A DNA stretch of 64,000 nucleotides from Pacificoceanicola sp048553275 (GCF_048553275.1 NZ_JBLZMW010000007.1:62001-126000), one strand, 5' to 3'; shown: positions 16,496 to 25,007, numbered from the stretch's first letter. Notes: generated by a model not told the origin, from the sequence alone. Numbers and translations are program-made.

Positions 16496-17698
16496 ATGGA
16501 ACGTCCCCAACAGTACCGCTTTCACCAAGGGCAGAAAACCTTGCCCTTTGCCTCCGAGGAATATGACGCACGTCTTGCCGGGTTGCGTGCGGCCATGGAG
16601 GACGCCGGTGTCGCCGCCTGCGTCTTCACCTCGATGCACAATATTGCCTATTATTCGGGCTTTCTCTATTGCAGCTTCGGTCGTCCCTACGGGCTTGTCG
16701 TCACCGAAACCGACAGTGTTACCATCTCCGCCGGGATCGACGCGGCACAGCCGTGGCGGCGCAGTCATGGTGACAACATCACCTACACCGATTGGCAGCG
16801 GAACAACTACTGGCGGGCCATTGCCTCGGTCATCGGCACGGGCAAGGCCATCGGCTTCGAGGCCGATCATCTGACCCTGACGCAACGCGACCTGCTGGAG
16901 GACTTTCTGAAGCCCTCTGTTACGCTTGACATCGCGCCTGTCACAATGCGGCAGCGGATGCATAAATCCCCTGCGGAAATCGCCCTTATCCGGCATGGGG
17001 CCCAGGTTGCCGATATCGGCGGCTATGCCATTCGCGATGCGATCCGGGAAGGTGCGCGCGAGATTGATATCGCCATGGCGGGCCGCGATGCCATGGAGCG
17101 GGAAATTGCCAGCCGTTTCCCCGATGCCGAATATCGCGACACCTGGGTCTGGTTCCAGTCCGGCATCAACACCGACGGCGCCCACAACCCTGTCACGGCC
17201 CGGCAACTGCGGCGCGGTGACATCCTGTCTCTGAACACCTTCCCGATGATTTCAGGCTATTACACCGCGCTGGAACGCACGCTTTTTGTCGGAGAGGTCG
17301 ACACGGCCTCCCTGAAGATCTGGGAGGCCAACGTCGCCGCCCATGAGTATGGCATGAGCCTGCTGAAACCCGGTGTCTCCTGCGCCGCCGTGACCGAACA
17401 GATCAACGCCTTCTTTGCGGAGCGCGACCTGCTGCAATATCGCACGTTTGGGTACGGACATTCCTTCGGCGTGCTGTCGCATTATTATGGCCGCGAGGCA
17501 GGACTTGAGTTGCGCGAAGACATCGACACCGTGCTTGAGCCCGGCATGGTGATCTCCATGGAGCCCATGCTGACCATTCCGGAGGGCCACCCCGGCGCAG
17601 GCGGCTATCGCGAGCACGACATCCTTGTCATCACCAAGGAAGGCAACGAAAACATCACGGGCTACCCCTACGGGCCGGGGTTCAACGTGGTCGGCTGA
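16496..17698 (+). CDS. Creatinase (creatine amidinohydrolase)
   Basis: The 400-residue product belongs to the pita-bread (M24) fold. It matches creatinase, which hydrolyses creatine to sarcosine and urea, rather than metal-dependent aminopeptidases. Family signatures include WFQSGINTDGAHNPVT (residues about 219-234, with the catalytic His at about 230), ALERT (Glu about 260), GYGHSFGV, GREAG, and ISMEPML (Glu about 356). The C-terminal NITGYPYGPGFNVV matches creatinase tails. Residues equivalent to Phe62, Arg64, His232, Glu262, Arg335 and Glu358 of the Pseudomonas enzyme all appear to be present. AAGGAGG lies about ten bases before ATG 16496. No creatininase, sarcosine oxidase or urea gene is adjacent. 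Confidence 0.88.
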   Translation: MERPQQYRFHQGQKTLPFASEEYDARLAGLRAAMEDAGVAACVFTSMHNIAYYSGFLYCSFGRPYGLVVTETDSVTISAGIDAAQPWRRSHGDNITYTDWQRNNYWRAIASVIGTGKAIGFEADHLTLTQRDLLEDFLKPSVTLDIAPVTMRQRMHKSPAEIALIRHGAQVADIGGYAIRDAIREGAREIDIAMAGRDAMEREIASRFPDAEYRDTWVWFQSGINTDGAHNPVTARQLRRGDILSLNTFPMISGYYTALERTLFVGEVDTASLKIWEANVAAHEYGMSLLKPGVSCAAVTEQINAFFAERDLLQYRTFGYGHSFGVLSHYYGREAGLELREDIDTVLEPGMVISMEPMLTIPEGHPGAGGYREHDILVITKEGNENITGYPYGPGFNVVG

Positions 17699-17931
17699 CA
17701 AAAGAGGAGAGCCTGCCTGCGTTGGCGGGCTCCGCCCTTTGCCGGGAATGACAAGTTTGACTTTTGTGCGCGGCCCCGCCCCTTACTTCGGTATCAGAAA
17801 CAAATAAGCCGGGCGCGAGGCACCGCTTTTTCAGGCTGCCTCGGCTCCTGCCCGCCGCCGTGACGCCGCATCCACGCCGGTTGCGGGGGTTCGCGGGCCT
17901 GATCGGCCCGCGACGGTCTTTCGCTGTCGCC

Positions 17932-18483
17932 TCAGAGGCCGAAGTTGGCCAGACCCGCGAAATCCATGGTCTCGAGCAAGGTCTTGGCCATTTCGATCTC
18001 ACCTTCCGTCTGGACCAGAACGCGATTACCGATCAGACCCAGGATTTGTCCATCCTGCACGGCAAAGCGCTGACGCCCGATGCGTTCGACCTTCATGCCC
18101 ATGGCGGCGGCGTTCGTCACCATCGCGCTCATCGACGCCACCATCGGATTGTCCGCCATCAAGGTCAGTTTGATATCCTGACCATCCGGACCGGTGTAGT
18201 TGGCCTCGGCACCGACACCGCCGCCCATCATGGCGAGGCCCGTGTTCATGTCCGAATTCACCTCGACGCTCCATCCGTCAGGAGCCTTCGGCAGGAAGGC
18301 GCCCAGGCTGTCGGTTTTCATCCGCAGGAGCGCTTGCTTGGCGAATTCGAGCTCATCGAGCGCGTATTGAATGTCCCCCTCTTCATAGGCGGTCATGGCC
18401 GATTTCAACGTATCGGTCACCTCATCCGCCAGGATTGGGGAGGCCGCGCCAAGGGCTGCGATGAGGGCTATAATGCGGGTCAT
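17932..18483 (-). CDS. Exported protein of unknown function
   Basis: The 183-residue precursor has a signal peptide (MTRIIALIAALGAASPILA, cleavage likely before DEV). An alpha-helical N-terminal segment (LKSAMTAYEEGDIQYALDELEFAKQAL) resembles a tetratricopeptide-like pair of helices. Then comes a beta-rich half with GWSVEVNSD and several Met-rich stretches. It is probably periplasmic. AAAGGAG lies six bases before ATG 18483. A perfect hairpin without a T run (TCGCGGGCC/GGCCCGCGA, about 17899-17921) follows its stop and may act as a terminator. I do not recognise a named family. Confidence 0.75.
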   Translation of the reverse strand: MTRIIALIAALGAASPILADEVTDTLKSAMTAYEEGDIQYALDELEFAKQALLRMKTDSLGAFLPKAPDGWSVEVNSDMNTGLAMMGGGVGAEANYTGPDGQDIKLTLMADNPMVASMSAMVTNAAAMGMKVERIGRQRFAVQDGQILGLIGNRVLVQTEGEIEMAKTLLETMDFAGLANFGL

Positions 18484-18617
18484 GAAATCTCCTTTCATTT
18501 TGATGATTGCACCCTGTGCGAAGGCCCGTGTCAGAAGCAAGTGGGGAATTCCCGACAACCCCATGTCCAGCGCCTCATGGTTGTTGACGCAGTCTGAAAA
18601 CCCGGCAATCTGGAACC

Positions 18618-18944
18618 ATGCTGATCAGCCTCGCCATACCCGCCGCCCTGTTGATGCTGACCGCTGTGCTGGTGTCGCGCGCCCTGGAACGGCTCACGCC
18701 GGAGACCGTGTTTGGTCTCGCTCTCAACGCCATTATCTCCTTCTTCATTCTCTGGGCACTCGCCACTGTGCTCTTCATGCTGATCTACCACTGGCGCGGC
18801 GCGCCGTTGGACGCCGTGTTCGGCGAGGCCGGCGGCGTGCGTCACATGACCGGCGTGGGGCTGCAGTCCGCCTTGCTGTGGGTGCCCATGGTCGGCATCA
18901 CCGTTGCCACCGCGCCGCGCCGCTGGCGGCACAACATCTGGTGA
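18618..18944 (+). CDS. Small three-helix membrane protein
   Basis: The 108-residue product has hydrophobic segments at about residues 1-20 (LISLAIPAALLMLTAVLV), 36-57 (ALNAIISFFILWALATVLFML) and 80-97 (LQSALLWVPMVGITVAT). It is the first of three small same-strand membrane-protein genes (18618-19883) that sit close together, followed by a terminator, so they may form an operon. No motif gives a function. Confidence 0.65.
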   Translation: MLISLAIPAALLMLTAVLVSRALERLTPETVFGLALNAIISFFILWALATVLFMLIYHWRGAPLDAVFGEAGGVRHMTGVGLQSALLWVPMVGITVATAPRRWRHNIW

Positions 18945-19009
18945 TCCTCGCGAAGCCCTTGATTTTCACCCCGCAACCCGTCAGGGGATAGCAAAGGGAT
19001 CAGGCTCAC

Positions 19010-19276
19010 ATGTTCGCGCTTATTCAGCTTCTGGTGGTCGGCTTCGCGGCCTTGACGGTGGTCTACGTGGCCCTGTCCATCTGGTCGCGCCGTGTGCGCC
19101 GCGCCCGGCTGATCAACGAATGGAACGATGAGGGCCGCGAAGGCGATCGGGACACCTATGTCGAAGACGGGCTGCGCGATTATGATGGATCGCTGCGTCG
19201 CAAGCTGATCCTTGGGGTCTACGTGGTTCCAATCCTCGTGATCGGCACTATCATCTATCTGACGAACTTCCACTAA
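19010..19276 (+). CDS. Small two-helix membrane protein
   Basis: The 88-residue product has an N-terminal helix (IQLLVVGFAALTVVYVAL), a charged central loop rich in Arg, Asp and Glu (about residues 28-62), and a C-terminal helix (LILGVYVVPILVIGTIIYL). The topology suggests both ends on the same side with a polar loop. It lies 10 bases before the DUF1523 gene, so the two are probably co-expressed. Function unknown. Confidence 0.7.
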   Translation: MFALIQLLVVGFAALTVVYVALSIWSRRVRRARLINEWNDEGREGDRDTYVEDGLRDYDGSLRRKLILGVYVVPILVIGTIIYLTNFH

Positions 19277-19286
19277 GGGGGCCGGA

Positions 19287-19883
19287 ATGGTCTATGTGAA
19301 ATGGGTCTTCATCGCGACCTTCTGGCTGCTGGTCGCAGCCTTCCTGCACTACACGCTGCCGCAGCATGACATTGCGCGCATCACCGACACCTATGAAAAA
19401 CGCATTGATCCGGGCGAGAACAGATGGTTCTGGGCGCAGGCGGACGTGGGCACCGATGGCACCGTGCCAAACCGCGATGTCTTTTTCATCCAGACCCGGC
19501 AGGAAGACGGCGACGTCATGGTCTACCGCAACGAGGACACCGGCTGGGGCTGGCCGCCGTACTTCAAGTTCGACACCTCGAACCTGCAGGCGGAGGCCGC
19601 CGATCTGCGCTCGACCGCCGACAACCCGCAGTGGGCGGTGATCAAACACTACGGCTGGCGCAACGAATTCATGACAATTTTCCCCAACGCCATTTCGGTG
19701 CGCCCGGTGGACACGCCCGACGTGCGCATTATCCCTTGGCTGAACATCATCATCCTGGTGACCCTCTTTGCCCTGTTCTGGGCGATCCGCGTGCGCTGGA
19801 ATCGCTTCTGGGCGCGCAGGGTGGACCCGGCGCTGGCCCGCGTCGGCGACAAGATCGACGAAAAGCGGTACGGGATCAAATAA
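19287..19883 (+). CDS. DUF1523-family membrane-anchored protein
   Basis: The 198-residue product has an N-terminal membrane helix (WVFIATFWLLVAAFLHYTL), a periplasmic-type middle domain with FFIQTRQEDGDVMVYRNEDTGW and WAVIKHYGWRNEF, and a second helix near residue 150 (IIILVTLFALFWAI) followed by a basic tail. This layout and the conserved GWGWPPYFKFDT stretch fit DUF1523, common in Rhodobacteraceae and of unknown function. It ends the cluster of small membrane proteins and is followed by a strong terminator. Confidence 0.75.
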   Translation: MVYVKWVFIATFWLLVAAFLHYTLPQHDIARITDTYEKRIDPGENRWFWAQADVGTDGTVPNRDVFFIQTRQEDGDVMVYRNEDTGWGWPPYFKFDTSNLQAEAADLRSTADNPQWAVIKHYGWRNEFMTIFPNAISVRPVDTPDVRIIPWLNIIILVTLFALFWAIRVRWNRFWARRVDPALARVGDKIDEKRYGIK

Positions 19884-19931
19884 CCCGGCACCGACAGGGA
19901 CCCCTGTTCTTGACAGCGATTTGAAACCAAA

Positions 19932-19960
19932 GCGCCCCGGAGATGGTCCGGGGCCTTTTG
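19932..19960 (+). terminator. Rho-independent terminator after the DUF1523 gene
   Basis: GCCCCGGA and TCCGGGGC form a perfect eight-base stem with loop GATGG, followed by CTTTT. It lies 50 bases beyond the stop codon at 19883. Confidence 0.85.
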
Positions 19961-20108
19961 CCTGAAGACGTCGACACAGCAGGCCCCTCGGACGGACAAG
20001 CCCCTGTTCAACACGCCGCACACCCCCGACCGATACGCCAAGCGGCGCGCAGGGCTTGCCCTTTCCTGCGCCGCGCTGTCATATCCCCCCGGACAGATGG
20101 GGGCATTC

Positions 20109-21479
20109 ATGGCGACTTTACCGAACCGAAAACGCATCTGGGGCTGGATGTTCTTCGACTGGGCGCAGCAGCCCTATGCCACCCTCGGGCTGACATTCAT
20201 TTTCGCCCCTTATTTCGCCGCCGTCGCCACCGATGCGCTTGTCGCTCAGGGCGCTGATCTCGCCGATGCCAAGGTCGACGCCCAGACCATGTGGTCATCG
20301 GCCCAGACCATCGGCGGGCTTGTTATCGCCTTCACCGCGCCTTTCCTCGGCGCCTGGGCCGATGCGGCGGGGCGCAAACGCCCCTGGATCCTCCTGTTTT
20401 CTCTGCTCGCCATCGTTTGCGCCGCGATGCTGTGGAACCTGACCCCGGACGGCGGCAACCTCATGCTCATGCTGGCCGCCTTCTGGACCGGCTTTGTCTT
20501 CTCGGAAATGGCCTTCAACCTCAATAACGCCTTCCTGCCAGACCTTGGCACAAACGACGAGGTAGGGCGCATATCCGGAACCGCCACGGCCTTTGGCTAC
20601 TGGGGCGGCGTGGTCTCGCTGTTTCTCATGCTGCTGTTCTTTGCCGAGAACGAGACCGGCAAGACCCTGATCGACCTCGCCCCGGCGTTCGGCCTCGATC
20701 CTGAAACCCGCGAAGGCACGCGCTTTGTCGGACCGTTCATCGCGCTCTGGTTCGCCGTCTTCCTGATCCCGTTCATCCTGTGGAGTCGCGACAATCCGGC
20801 GATCAAACGCCAACGCCCGAGCTTCAATGCCGTTCTGGCCGACCTCTGGATTTCCATTTGCCGTGTCGGCAAGAAGCCATCCACCCGCGCCTTCCTGCTG
20901 TCCTCGCTGTTCTATCGCGACGCGCTCACCGCGCTCTATGCCTACGGCGGCATTTATGCCCGGCAGGTGCTCGACTGGCAGACCATCCAGATCGGCGTCT
21001 TTGGCATCATCGCCGCCATCGCTGCCGCCATAATCAGCTGGATCGGCGGCATTGCCGACCATAAGTTCGGCCCCCGCCCGGTGATCAAGGCCTGCATCTG
21101 GGTCCTTATCGGCGTCGGCAGCATCATCGTCGGCATGTCGCGCGAGCATGTCTTCGGCATTCCGCTGGCCGAAGGGTCCGCCGTTCCCGACATTCTCTTC
21201 TATCTCTGCGGCGCGGCCATCGGTGGCGCGGGCGGCGCGCTCTACAGCGCCTCGCGCTCCATGATGGTCCGCCACACGGACCCCGAACACCCGGGCGAGG
21301 CCTTTGGCCTCTTTGCCTTCGCGGGCAAGGCCACTGCCTTTCTTGCTCCTGCTTTGATCACCGTTTTCGGCATTCTCACGAATTCCAACCAACTTGCATT
21401 TCTGCCGGTGATCTTCCTTTTCCTGATCGGGCTTTTTCTGCTACGCTGGGTGCAACCAGACGGAGAACGATCCGCATGA
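20109..21479 (+). CDS. UMF1-family MFS transporter (Atg22-like)
   Basis: The product, about 456 residues, has roughly twelve membrane helices. It begins with RKRIWGWMFFDWAQQPYATL, the signature of the UMF1 branch of the major facilitator superfamily, related to yeast Atg22. Other family features are the loop GAWADAAGRKRPW and the FNNAFLPDL-like stretch NLNNAFLPDLG. Substrates of bacterial UMF1 proteins are not established; yeast Atg22 exports amino acids from the vacuole. ATG 20109 is preferred over 20097 because GGGGG lies about six bases before it and homologues begin near this residue. Its stop overlaps the mepA start (ATGA), so the two are translationally coupled. Confidence 0.85.
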   Translation: MATLPNRKRIWGWMFFDWAQQPYATLGLTFIFAPYFAAVATDALVAQGADLADAKVDAQTMWSSAQTIGGLVIAFTAPFLGAWADAAGRKRPWILLFSLLAIVCAAMLWNLTPDGGNLMLMLAAFWTGFVFSEMAFNLNNAFLPDLGTNDEVGRISGTATAFGYWGGVVSLFLMLLFFAENETGKTLIDLAPAFGLDPETREGTRFVGPFIALWFAVFLIPFILWSRDNPAIKRQRPSFNAVLADLWISICRVGKKPSTRAFLLSSLFYRDALTALYAYGGIYARQVLDWQTIQIGVFGIIAAIAAAIISWIGGIADHKFGPRPVIKACIWVLIGVGSIIVGMSREHVFGIPLAEGSAVPDILFYLCGAAIGGAGGALYSASRSMMVRHTDPEHPGEAFGLFAFAGKATAFLAPALITVFGILTNSNQLAFLPVIFLFLIGLFLLRWVQPDGERSA

Positions 21480-22396
21480 GACGCGCAGTCCTTTCAGCTT
21501 TTCTAATCGCAACCCTGGCCGCCTGCTCCGGTGGCGGTGGTCGCGACATTTCCGGCGAGCGCATGGCAACGGTCAAGCTTGACCCGGTGCTGTCCTCCAA
21601 ACAGGCCAAGCAACTCTTCGGGGCCAAATCCACAGGCTCGCCGCAATCGCCACATTCCATCGGTTCCTATGCCAAGGGCTGTCAGGCCGGAGCGGTACAA
21701 TTGCCGGAAACCGGCCCCACATGGCAGGCCATGCGCCTGTCGCGCAATCGCAACTGGGGACAACCGGAACTGATCGACTATATCCAGGACCTGAGCCGCA
21801 AGGCCGCCGGGCAACCCGGTTGGAACGGTCTTTATGTCGGCGATATGAGCCAGCCGCGCGGCGGACCGATGCTCACCGGCCACCGCAGCCATCAGACCGG
21901 GCTTGATGCCGATATCTGGATGCTGCCCGCCGACGACCTCACCCTTACGGCCGCGCAGCGCGAGAACATTTCGTCGATTTCCATGCGGCGCTCCTCCGGC
22001 GCCTATACCAACAACAACTGGACCCGCGCCCACCACGAAATTCTCAAGGCCGCCGCCTCCGACCCCCGGGTCGCGCGCATCTTCGTTTTTCCAGGCGCCA
22101 AGGTGCAAATGTGCAAGGATGAGAAGGGCGACCGCGCCTGGCTGCGCAAAATTCGCCCCTGGTGGGGCCACCACTATCATTTCCACGTTCGTCTGAACTG
22201 TCCGAAAGGCGACAAAAGCTGTGTCGACCAAAGCCCGCCGCCTGCGGGCGATGGCTGCGCCGATGCAGAGCAGTGGGTGAGGAATATCCTCAACCCGCCC
22301 CCGCCGGATCCAAACGCGCCGCCGCCCAAGCCGCGCCGCGAGTTGACAATGGCGGACCTGCCGAACCAATGCGCCGCCGTGCTCTCCGCACAGTGA
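21476..22396 (+). CDS. mepA: Penicillin-insensitive murein endopeptidase
   Basis: The 306-residue precursor has a lipoprotein-like signal (LSAFLIATLAACSGG, Cys about 17). The LAS-type zinc peptidase domain follows: GHRSHQTGLDADIWM supplies the HxxxxxxxD zinc ligands, and WWGHHYHFHVRL supplies the final HxH. MepA cleaves D-Ala-meso-DAP crosslinks of peptidoglycan in the periplasm. The C-terminus carries a proline-rich linker (NPPPPDPNAPPPKP). It overlaps the UMF1 stop codon by four bases and is followed closely by a secreted phytase-esterase-like protein. Confidence 0.93.
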   Translation: MRRAVLSAFLIATLAACSGGGGRDISGERMATVKLDPVLSSKQAKQLFGAKSTGSPQSPHSIGSYAKGCQAGAVQLPETGPTWQAMRLSRNRNWGQPELIDYIQDLSRKAAGQPGWNGLYVGDMSQPRGGPMLTGHRSHQTGLDADIWMLPADDLTLTAAQRENISSISMRRSSGAYTNNNWTRAHHEILKAAASDPRVARIFVFPGAKVQMCKDEKGDRAWLRKIRPWWGHHYHFHVRLNCPKGDKSCVDQSPPPAGDGCADAEQWVRNILNPPPPDPNAPPPKPRRELTMADLPNQCAAVLSAQ

Positions 22397-22406
22397 TCTT
22401 TGTGCC

Positions 22407-23297
22407 ATGCAACGATTGATGCCGGTCCGCGGGCTTCTTGCGCTCGCGCTGTGCCTGCCCGGCCTTGCCGCCGCCGCAGACGCACAGCTTGATTACTTCG
22501 GCAGCTTCCAATGGCCCACGGCCGAACACCGCTCCGGCGGGTTTTCCGCCATCGAAGTCAGCGATGACGGCCAGCGCTTCACGGCCGTCTCCGACCGTGG
22601 GCCAATCACGTTTGGCCAATTCATCCGCGATCCGGACACGGGCCGCATTGCCGGCATCACCGCCACAAAGCCCGAAATGCTGCGCGACACGTCGGGCAAG
22701 CTGCATCCAAAGGAACGCTACGATCCGGAGGGGCTTGCTGTCTCTTCTTCCGGTCGGCTCTACGTGTCCTTCGAAGGGCTGAACCTGATCTGGGGCTATG
22801 ACAGCCCGCGAAAGGCCGTCGAAACGCTCACCTCCCCAGCCTTCAAGCGCCTGCAGAGCAACTCCGGCCTTGAGGCACTGGCCATGGATCCGCAGGGGCG
22901 GCTGGTCGCCATTCCCGAACGCTCTGGCGCGCTCAACCGCCCCTTCCCCGTCTGGCGTTTGGAGAACGGCACGTGGCACCACCGGTTTGATCTGCCGCGA
23001 TCCGGCGGGTTTCTCATGGTCGGCGCGGATTTCGGTCCGGACGGAAAGCTCTACACGCTCGAACGGGTGTTCTCCGGCTGGGGGTTCCGCAGCCGCATCC
23101 GCCGGTTCTCATTCGAGGAGAACCGTATCACTGCCGACGAAACCCTGCTGGAAACCGGCCTCTGGCAGCACGACAATCTCGAAGGCATCGCCACTTGGCG
23201 CGACCCTTCCGGCGCCATCCGCCTAACCATGATCTCCGACGATAATTTCAACGCTGTGCTGAAAACCAACGTCGTGGAATATCGCGTCGTAGAGTGA
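22407..23297 (+). CDS. Secreted esterase-like activity of phytase family protein
   Basis: The 296-residue precursor has a signal peptide (LLALALCLPGLAAA). The mature part is a beta-propeller-like domain with repeated phrases such as GGFSAIEVSDDGQRFTAVSDRG, YDPEGLAVSSSGRLYVSFEG and LEALAMDPQGRLVAIPER. These are the signature of the esterase-like-activity-of-phytase domain found in many proteobacterial exported proteins. Its natural substrate is not known. It starts 11 bases after mepA and probably belongs to the same transcript. Confidence 0.82.
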   Translation: MQRLMPVRGLLALALCLPGLAAAADAQLDYFGSFQWPTAEHRSGGFSAIEVSDDGQRFTAVSDRGPITFGQFIRDPDTGRIAGITATKPEMLRDTSGKLHPKERYDPEGLAVSSSGRLYVSFEGLNLIWGYDSPRKAVETLTSPAFKRLQSNSGLEALAMDPQGRLVAIPERSGALNRPFPVWRLENGTWHHRFDLPRSGGFLMVGADFGPDGKLYTLERVFSGWGFRSRIRRFSFEENRITADETLLETGLWQHDNLEGIATWRDPSGAIRLTMISDDNFNAVLKTNVVEYRVVE

Positions 23298-23416
23298 CGC
23301 ACGCGCGTCAGCTCCACGCCCTCCCCCTTGCGTGGCACGCCCAGACCCGATAAAGCCCGCCCGTCCGGCATGCCGCCGGGCCAAGTCCCCGCAACCTTGC
23401 TAAAACGGGTCCAACA

Positions 23417-24067
23417 ATGACGCGCACGCATATTCCCGGCATTCTTGCCATGGCCGCCATCGTGGTCGCCTCGAACATCCTCGTCCAATTCCTGATATTT
23501 GACGGCCTCCTGACCTGGGGTGCCTTCACCTATCCGCTCGCTTTCCTCGTCACCGATGTGATGAACCGCATCTACGGCGCTCCCGCCGCCCGCAAGGTGG
23601 TGCTGGCCGGCTTTGTCACCGGCGTGATCTGCTCGCTGATCGGATCGCAGATCATGCTGCAGGGGGATGGCTATGAGTACGCCGCCGTGCCGCTCCGGAT
23701 CGCTGTGGCCTCGGGCCTGGCCTTTCTTGTCGCACAGATGGCCGACATCACTGTCTTTGACCGCTTTCGCGCCGGTCGCTGGTGGCGCGCACCGCTGATT
23801 TCCACGCTGATCGGCTCCGCGCTCGACACGGCGATCTTCTTCACCGTCGCATTTTCCGCTGCGATCACCCGTTTCGGCGCAAACGCCGATGGTGCGATCA
23901 ACTGGGCCTGGGAGGGCGTGCCTTTCATGAATGCAGGTCCCGTTGTCCCGCTCTGGGTCAGCCTCGCCTTCGCCGACTGGCTGGTCAAACTGACCCTCGC
24001 GCTGATCGCATTGGTGCCGTTCAAAGTGATCGTTTCAAAGGCAACACGCCCCGGTGTTGCCATTTGA
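23417..24067 (+). CDS. Queuosine precursor transporter, YhhQ family
   Basis: The 216-residue product has about six membrane helices. It carries the YhhQ/VUT signature LTWGAFTYPLAFLVTDVMNRIYG in two adjoining pieces and RKVVLAGFVTGVI. Family members import 7-cyano-7-deazaguanine or related precursors for queuosine tRNA modification. The C-terminal half contains the typical PLISTLIGSALDTAIFF. It begins after a short GC-rich gap and is not adjacent to other queuosine genes. Confidence 0.88.
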   Translation: MTRTHIPGILAMAAIVVASNILVQFLIFDGLLTWGAFTYPLAFLVTDVMNRIYGAPAARKVVLAGFVTGVICSLIGSQIMLQGDGYEYAAVPLRIAVASGLAFLVAQMADITVFDRFRAGRWWRAPLISTLIGSALDTAIFFTVAFSAAITRFGANADGAINWAWEGVPFMNAGPVVPLWVSLAFADWLVKLTLALIALVPFKVIVSKATRPGVAI

Positions 24068-24173
24068 AGGAAAAAAACGCTTTGCGGATTTTAAAAGCCG
24101 TGCCACCATCATCTTGAGGGCGGCAATACGGGACACCCCATATCGGCCAGCGCCTCACGCGTTTTAACAGCTG

Positions 24174-24190
24174 AAAGGAGGTGATCCAGT
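24174..24190 (+). promoter_or_regulatory. Extended Shine-Dalgarno matching the 16S rRNA 3' end
   Basis: GAAAGGAGGTGATCCAG (24173-24189) is complementary to the last bases of alphaproteobacterial 16S rRNA (CTGGATCACCTCCTTTC) over about 17 positions. The core GGAGG (24177-24181) lies seven bases before a GTG at 24189. Normal Shine-Dalgarno sites in this window match only four to seven bases. Confidence 0.7.
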
Positions 24191-24245
24191 GGTCAGAGAA
24201 ACATTGGAGAGAGGTGTCGGAACAGTGCGAGGAAAGGCAACCTAG
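24189..24245 (+). CDS. Possible 18-residue peptide behind an extreme Shine-Dalgarno
   Basis: GTG 24189 opens a frame for an 18-residue basic peptide, MVRETLERGVGTVRGKAT, ending at TAG 24243. It has the best-placed ribosome site in the window: GGAGG with a seven-base spacer, inside a roughly 17-base match to the anti-Shine-Dalgarno tail of 16S rRNA. A GTG at 24181 opens a longer frame but overlaps the GGAGG itself. The unit ends in a strong terminator at 24315-24341, 68 bases before arfB. The alternatives are a non-coding RNA that binds 16S rRNA, or a leader peptide controlling arfB. No family is known to me. Confidence 0.4.
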   Translation: MVRETLERGVGTVRGKAT

Positions 24246-24314
24246 GGCAATCCCTGGGGCGAATTTCCCCAATCTGGCGAGCAGCCTAACCGGCCCCGCC
24301 TCCTATATTCTCGA

Positions 24315-24341
24315 AGGGTCGCCCACAGAAGGCGGCCCTTT
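24315..24341 (+). terminator. Terminator between the minigene and arfB
   Basis: GGGTCGCC and GGCGGCCC pair (one G-T wobble) in an eight-base stem around loop CACAGAA, followed directly by TTTTT. It closes a transcript of at most about 250 bases that holds the 18-codon frame and lies just upstream of arfB, so it could also act as an attenuator. Confidence 0.8.
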
Positions 24342-24412
24342 TTGCATCTCGTGCGGCACAAATCGCCACGCACCATTTGCCTTTTGTGCCATTCCGTCTA
24401 AGCCTCAATCCC

Positions 24413-24832
24413 ATGCGCATCACAGACACCATCACGATCGAAGACTGGGAACTCACCGAGCAGTTTGTTCGCTCCTCAGGTCCCGGCGGCCAGAACGTCA
24501 ACAAGGTGTCGACGGCGGTCGAACTGCGCTTCGAGGCCGAGCGCTCCCCGAACCTGCCCGGCCCGGTCAAAGCCCGCCTGCGCCGCCTTGCCGGACGGCG
24601 CTGGACCAAGGAGGGTGCGCTGATCATTCAGGTCGAGGAAACCCGCAGCCAGGCCCGCAATCGCGACATCGCCCGGGAACGCCTCGCCGAGCTGATCCGC
24701 CAGGCCACCGTCAAACCCAAACGCCGCATCCCGACAAAACCCACGCTCGGCTCGAAAAAGCGCCGCATCAAGGCCAAGAAAGAACGCGGCGAAGTCAAAG
24801 CCCTGCGTGGCAAGATCGACCCCTCGACCTAA
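24413..24832 (+). CDS. arfB: Alternative ribosome-rescue factor ArfB (peptidyl-tRNA hydrolase-like)
   Basis: The 139-residue product has the class-I release-factor catalytic domain with the GGQ loop in RSSGPGGQNVNKVST (about residues 22-36), which hydrolyses peptidyl-tRNA. It also has the long basic C-terminal tail (GSKKRRIKAKKERGE) that probes the empty mRNA channel of stalled ribosomes. There is no codon-recognition domain, as expected for ArfB/YaeJ. ATG 24413 gives the usual length. It lies 71 bases after a strong terminator that closes a minute translated-looking unit, an arrangement that could link its expression to ribosome status (inference). Confidence 0.93.
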   Translation: MRITDTITIEDWELTEQFVRSSGPGGQNVNKVSTAVELRFEAERSPNLPGPVKARLRRLAGRRWTKEGALIIQVEETRSQARNRDIARERLAELIRQATVKPKRRIPTKPTLGSKKRRIKAKKERGEVKALRGKIDPST

Positions 24833-24867
24833 CCGCGGCACCGCCCGCCAAAGGCCAAACCGCGCTC

Positions 24868-24934
24868 TTCTTCTCTTTCAAAATACTCGGGGGAGTCGCC
24901 GCAGGCGACGGGGGCAAAGCCCCCATGCCCGAGG
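24868..24934. repeat. GC-rich intergenic repeat with hairpins (copy 2)
   Basis: TTCTTCTCTTTCAAAATAC leads into TCGGGGG, a GTCGCC-GCA-GGCGAC hairpin and a GGGGGC-AAA-GCCCCC hairpin. The order of parts matches the element at 12522-12572. It lies between convergent arfB and the DUF4175 gene and may terminate both. Confidence 0.6.
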
Positions 24935-25007
24935 AGAAAAGGCCACAGGCCGACGACGAATACGCAACGGGTCGCAAGGCGCTCCATTCAGGATCCCCCC
25001 CCGCGTG

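Noticed and set aside
24173..24189. A fragment of 16S rRNA
   Set aside because: Only 17 bases, and they are the complement of the rRNA end; there is no further rRNA similarity nearby.
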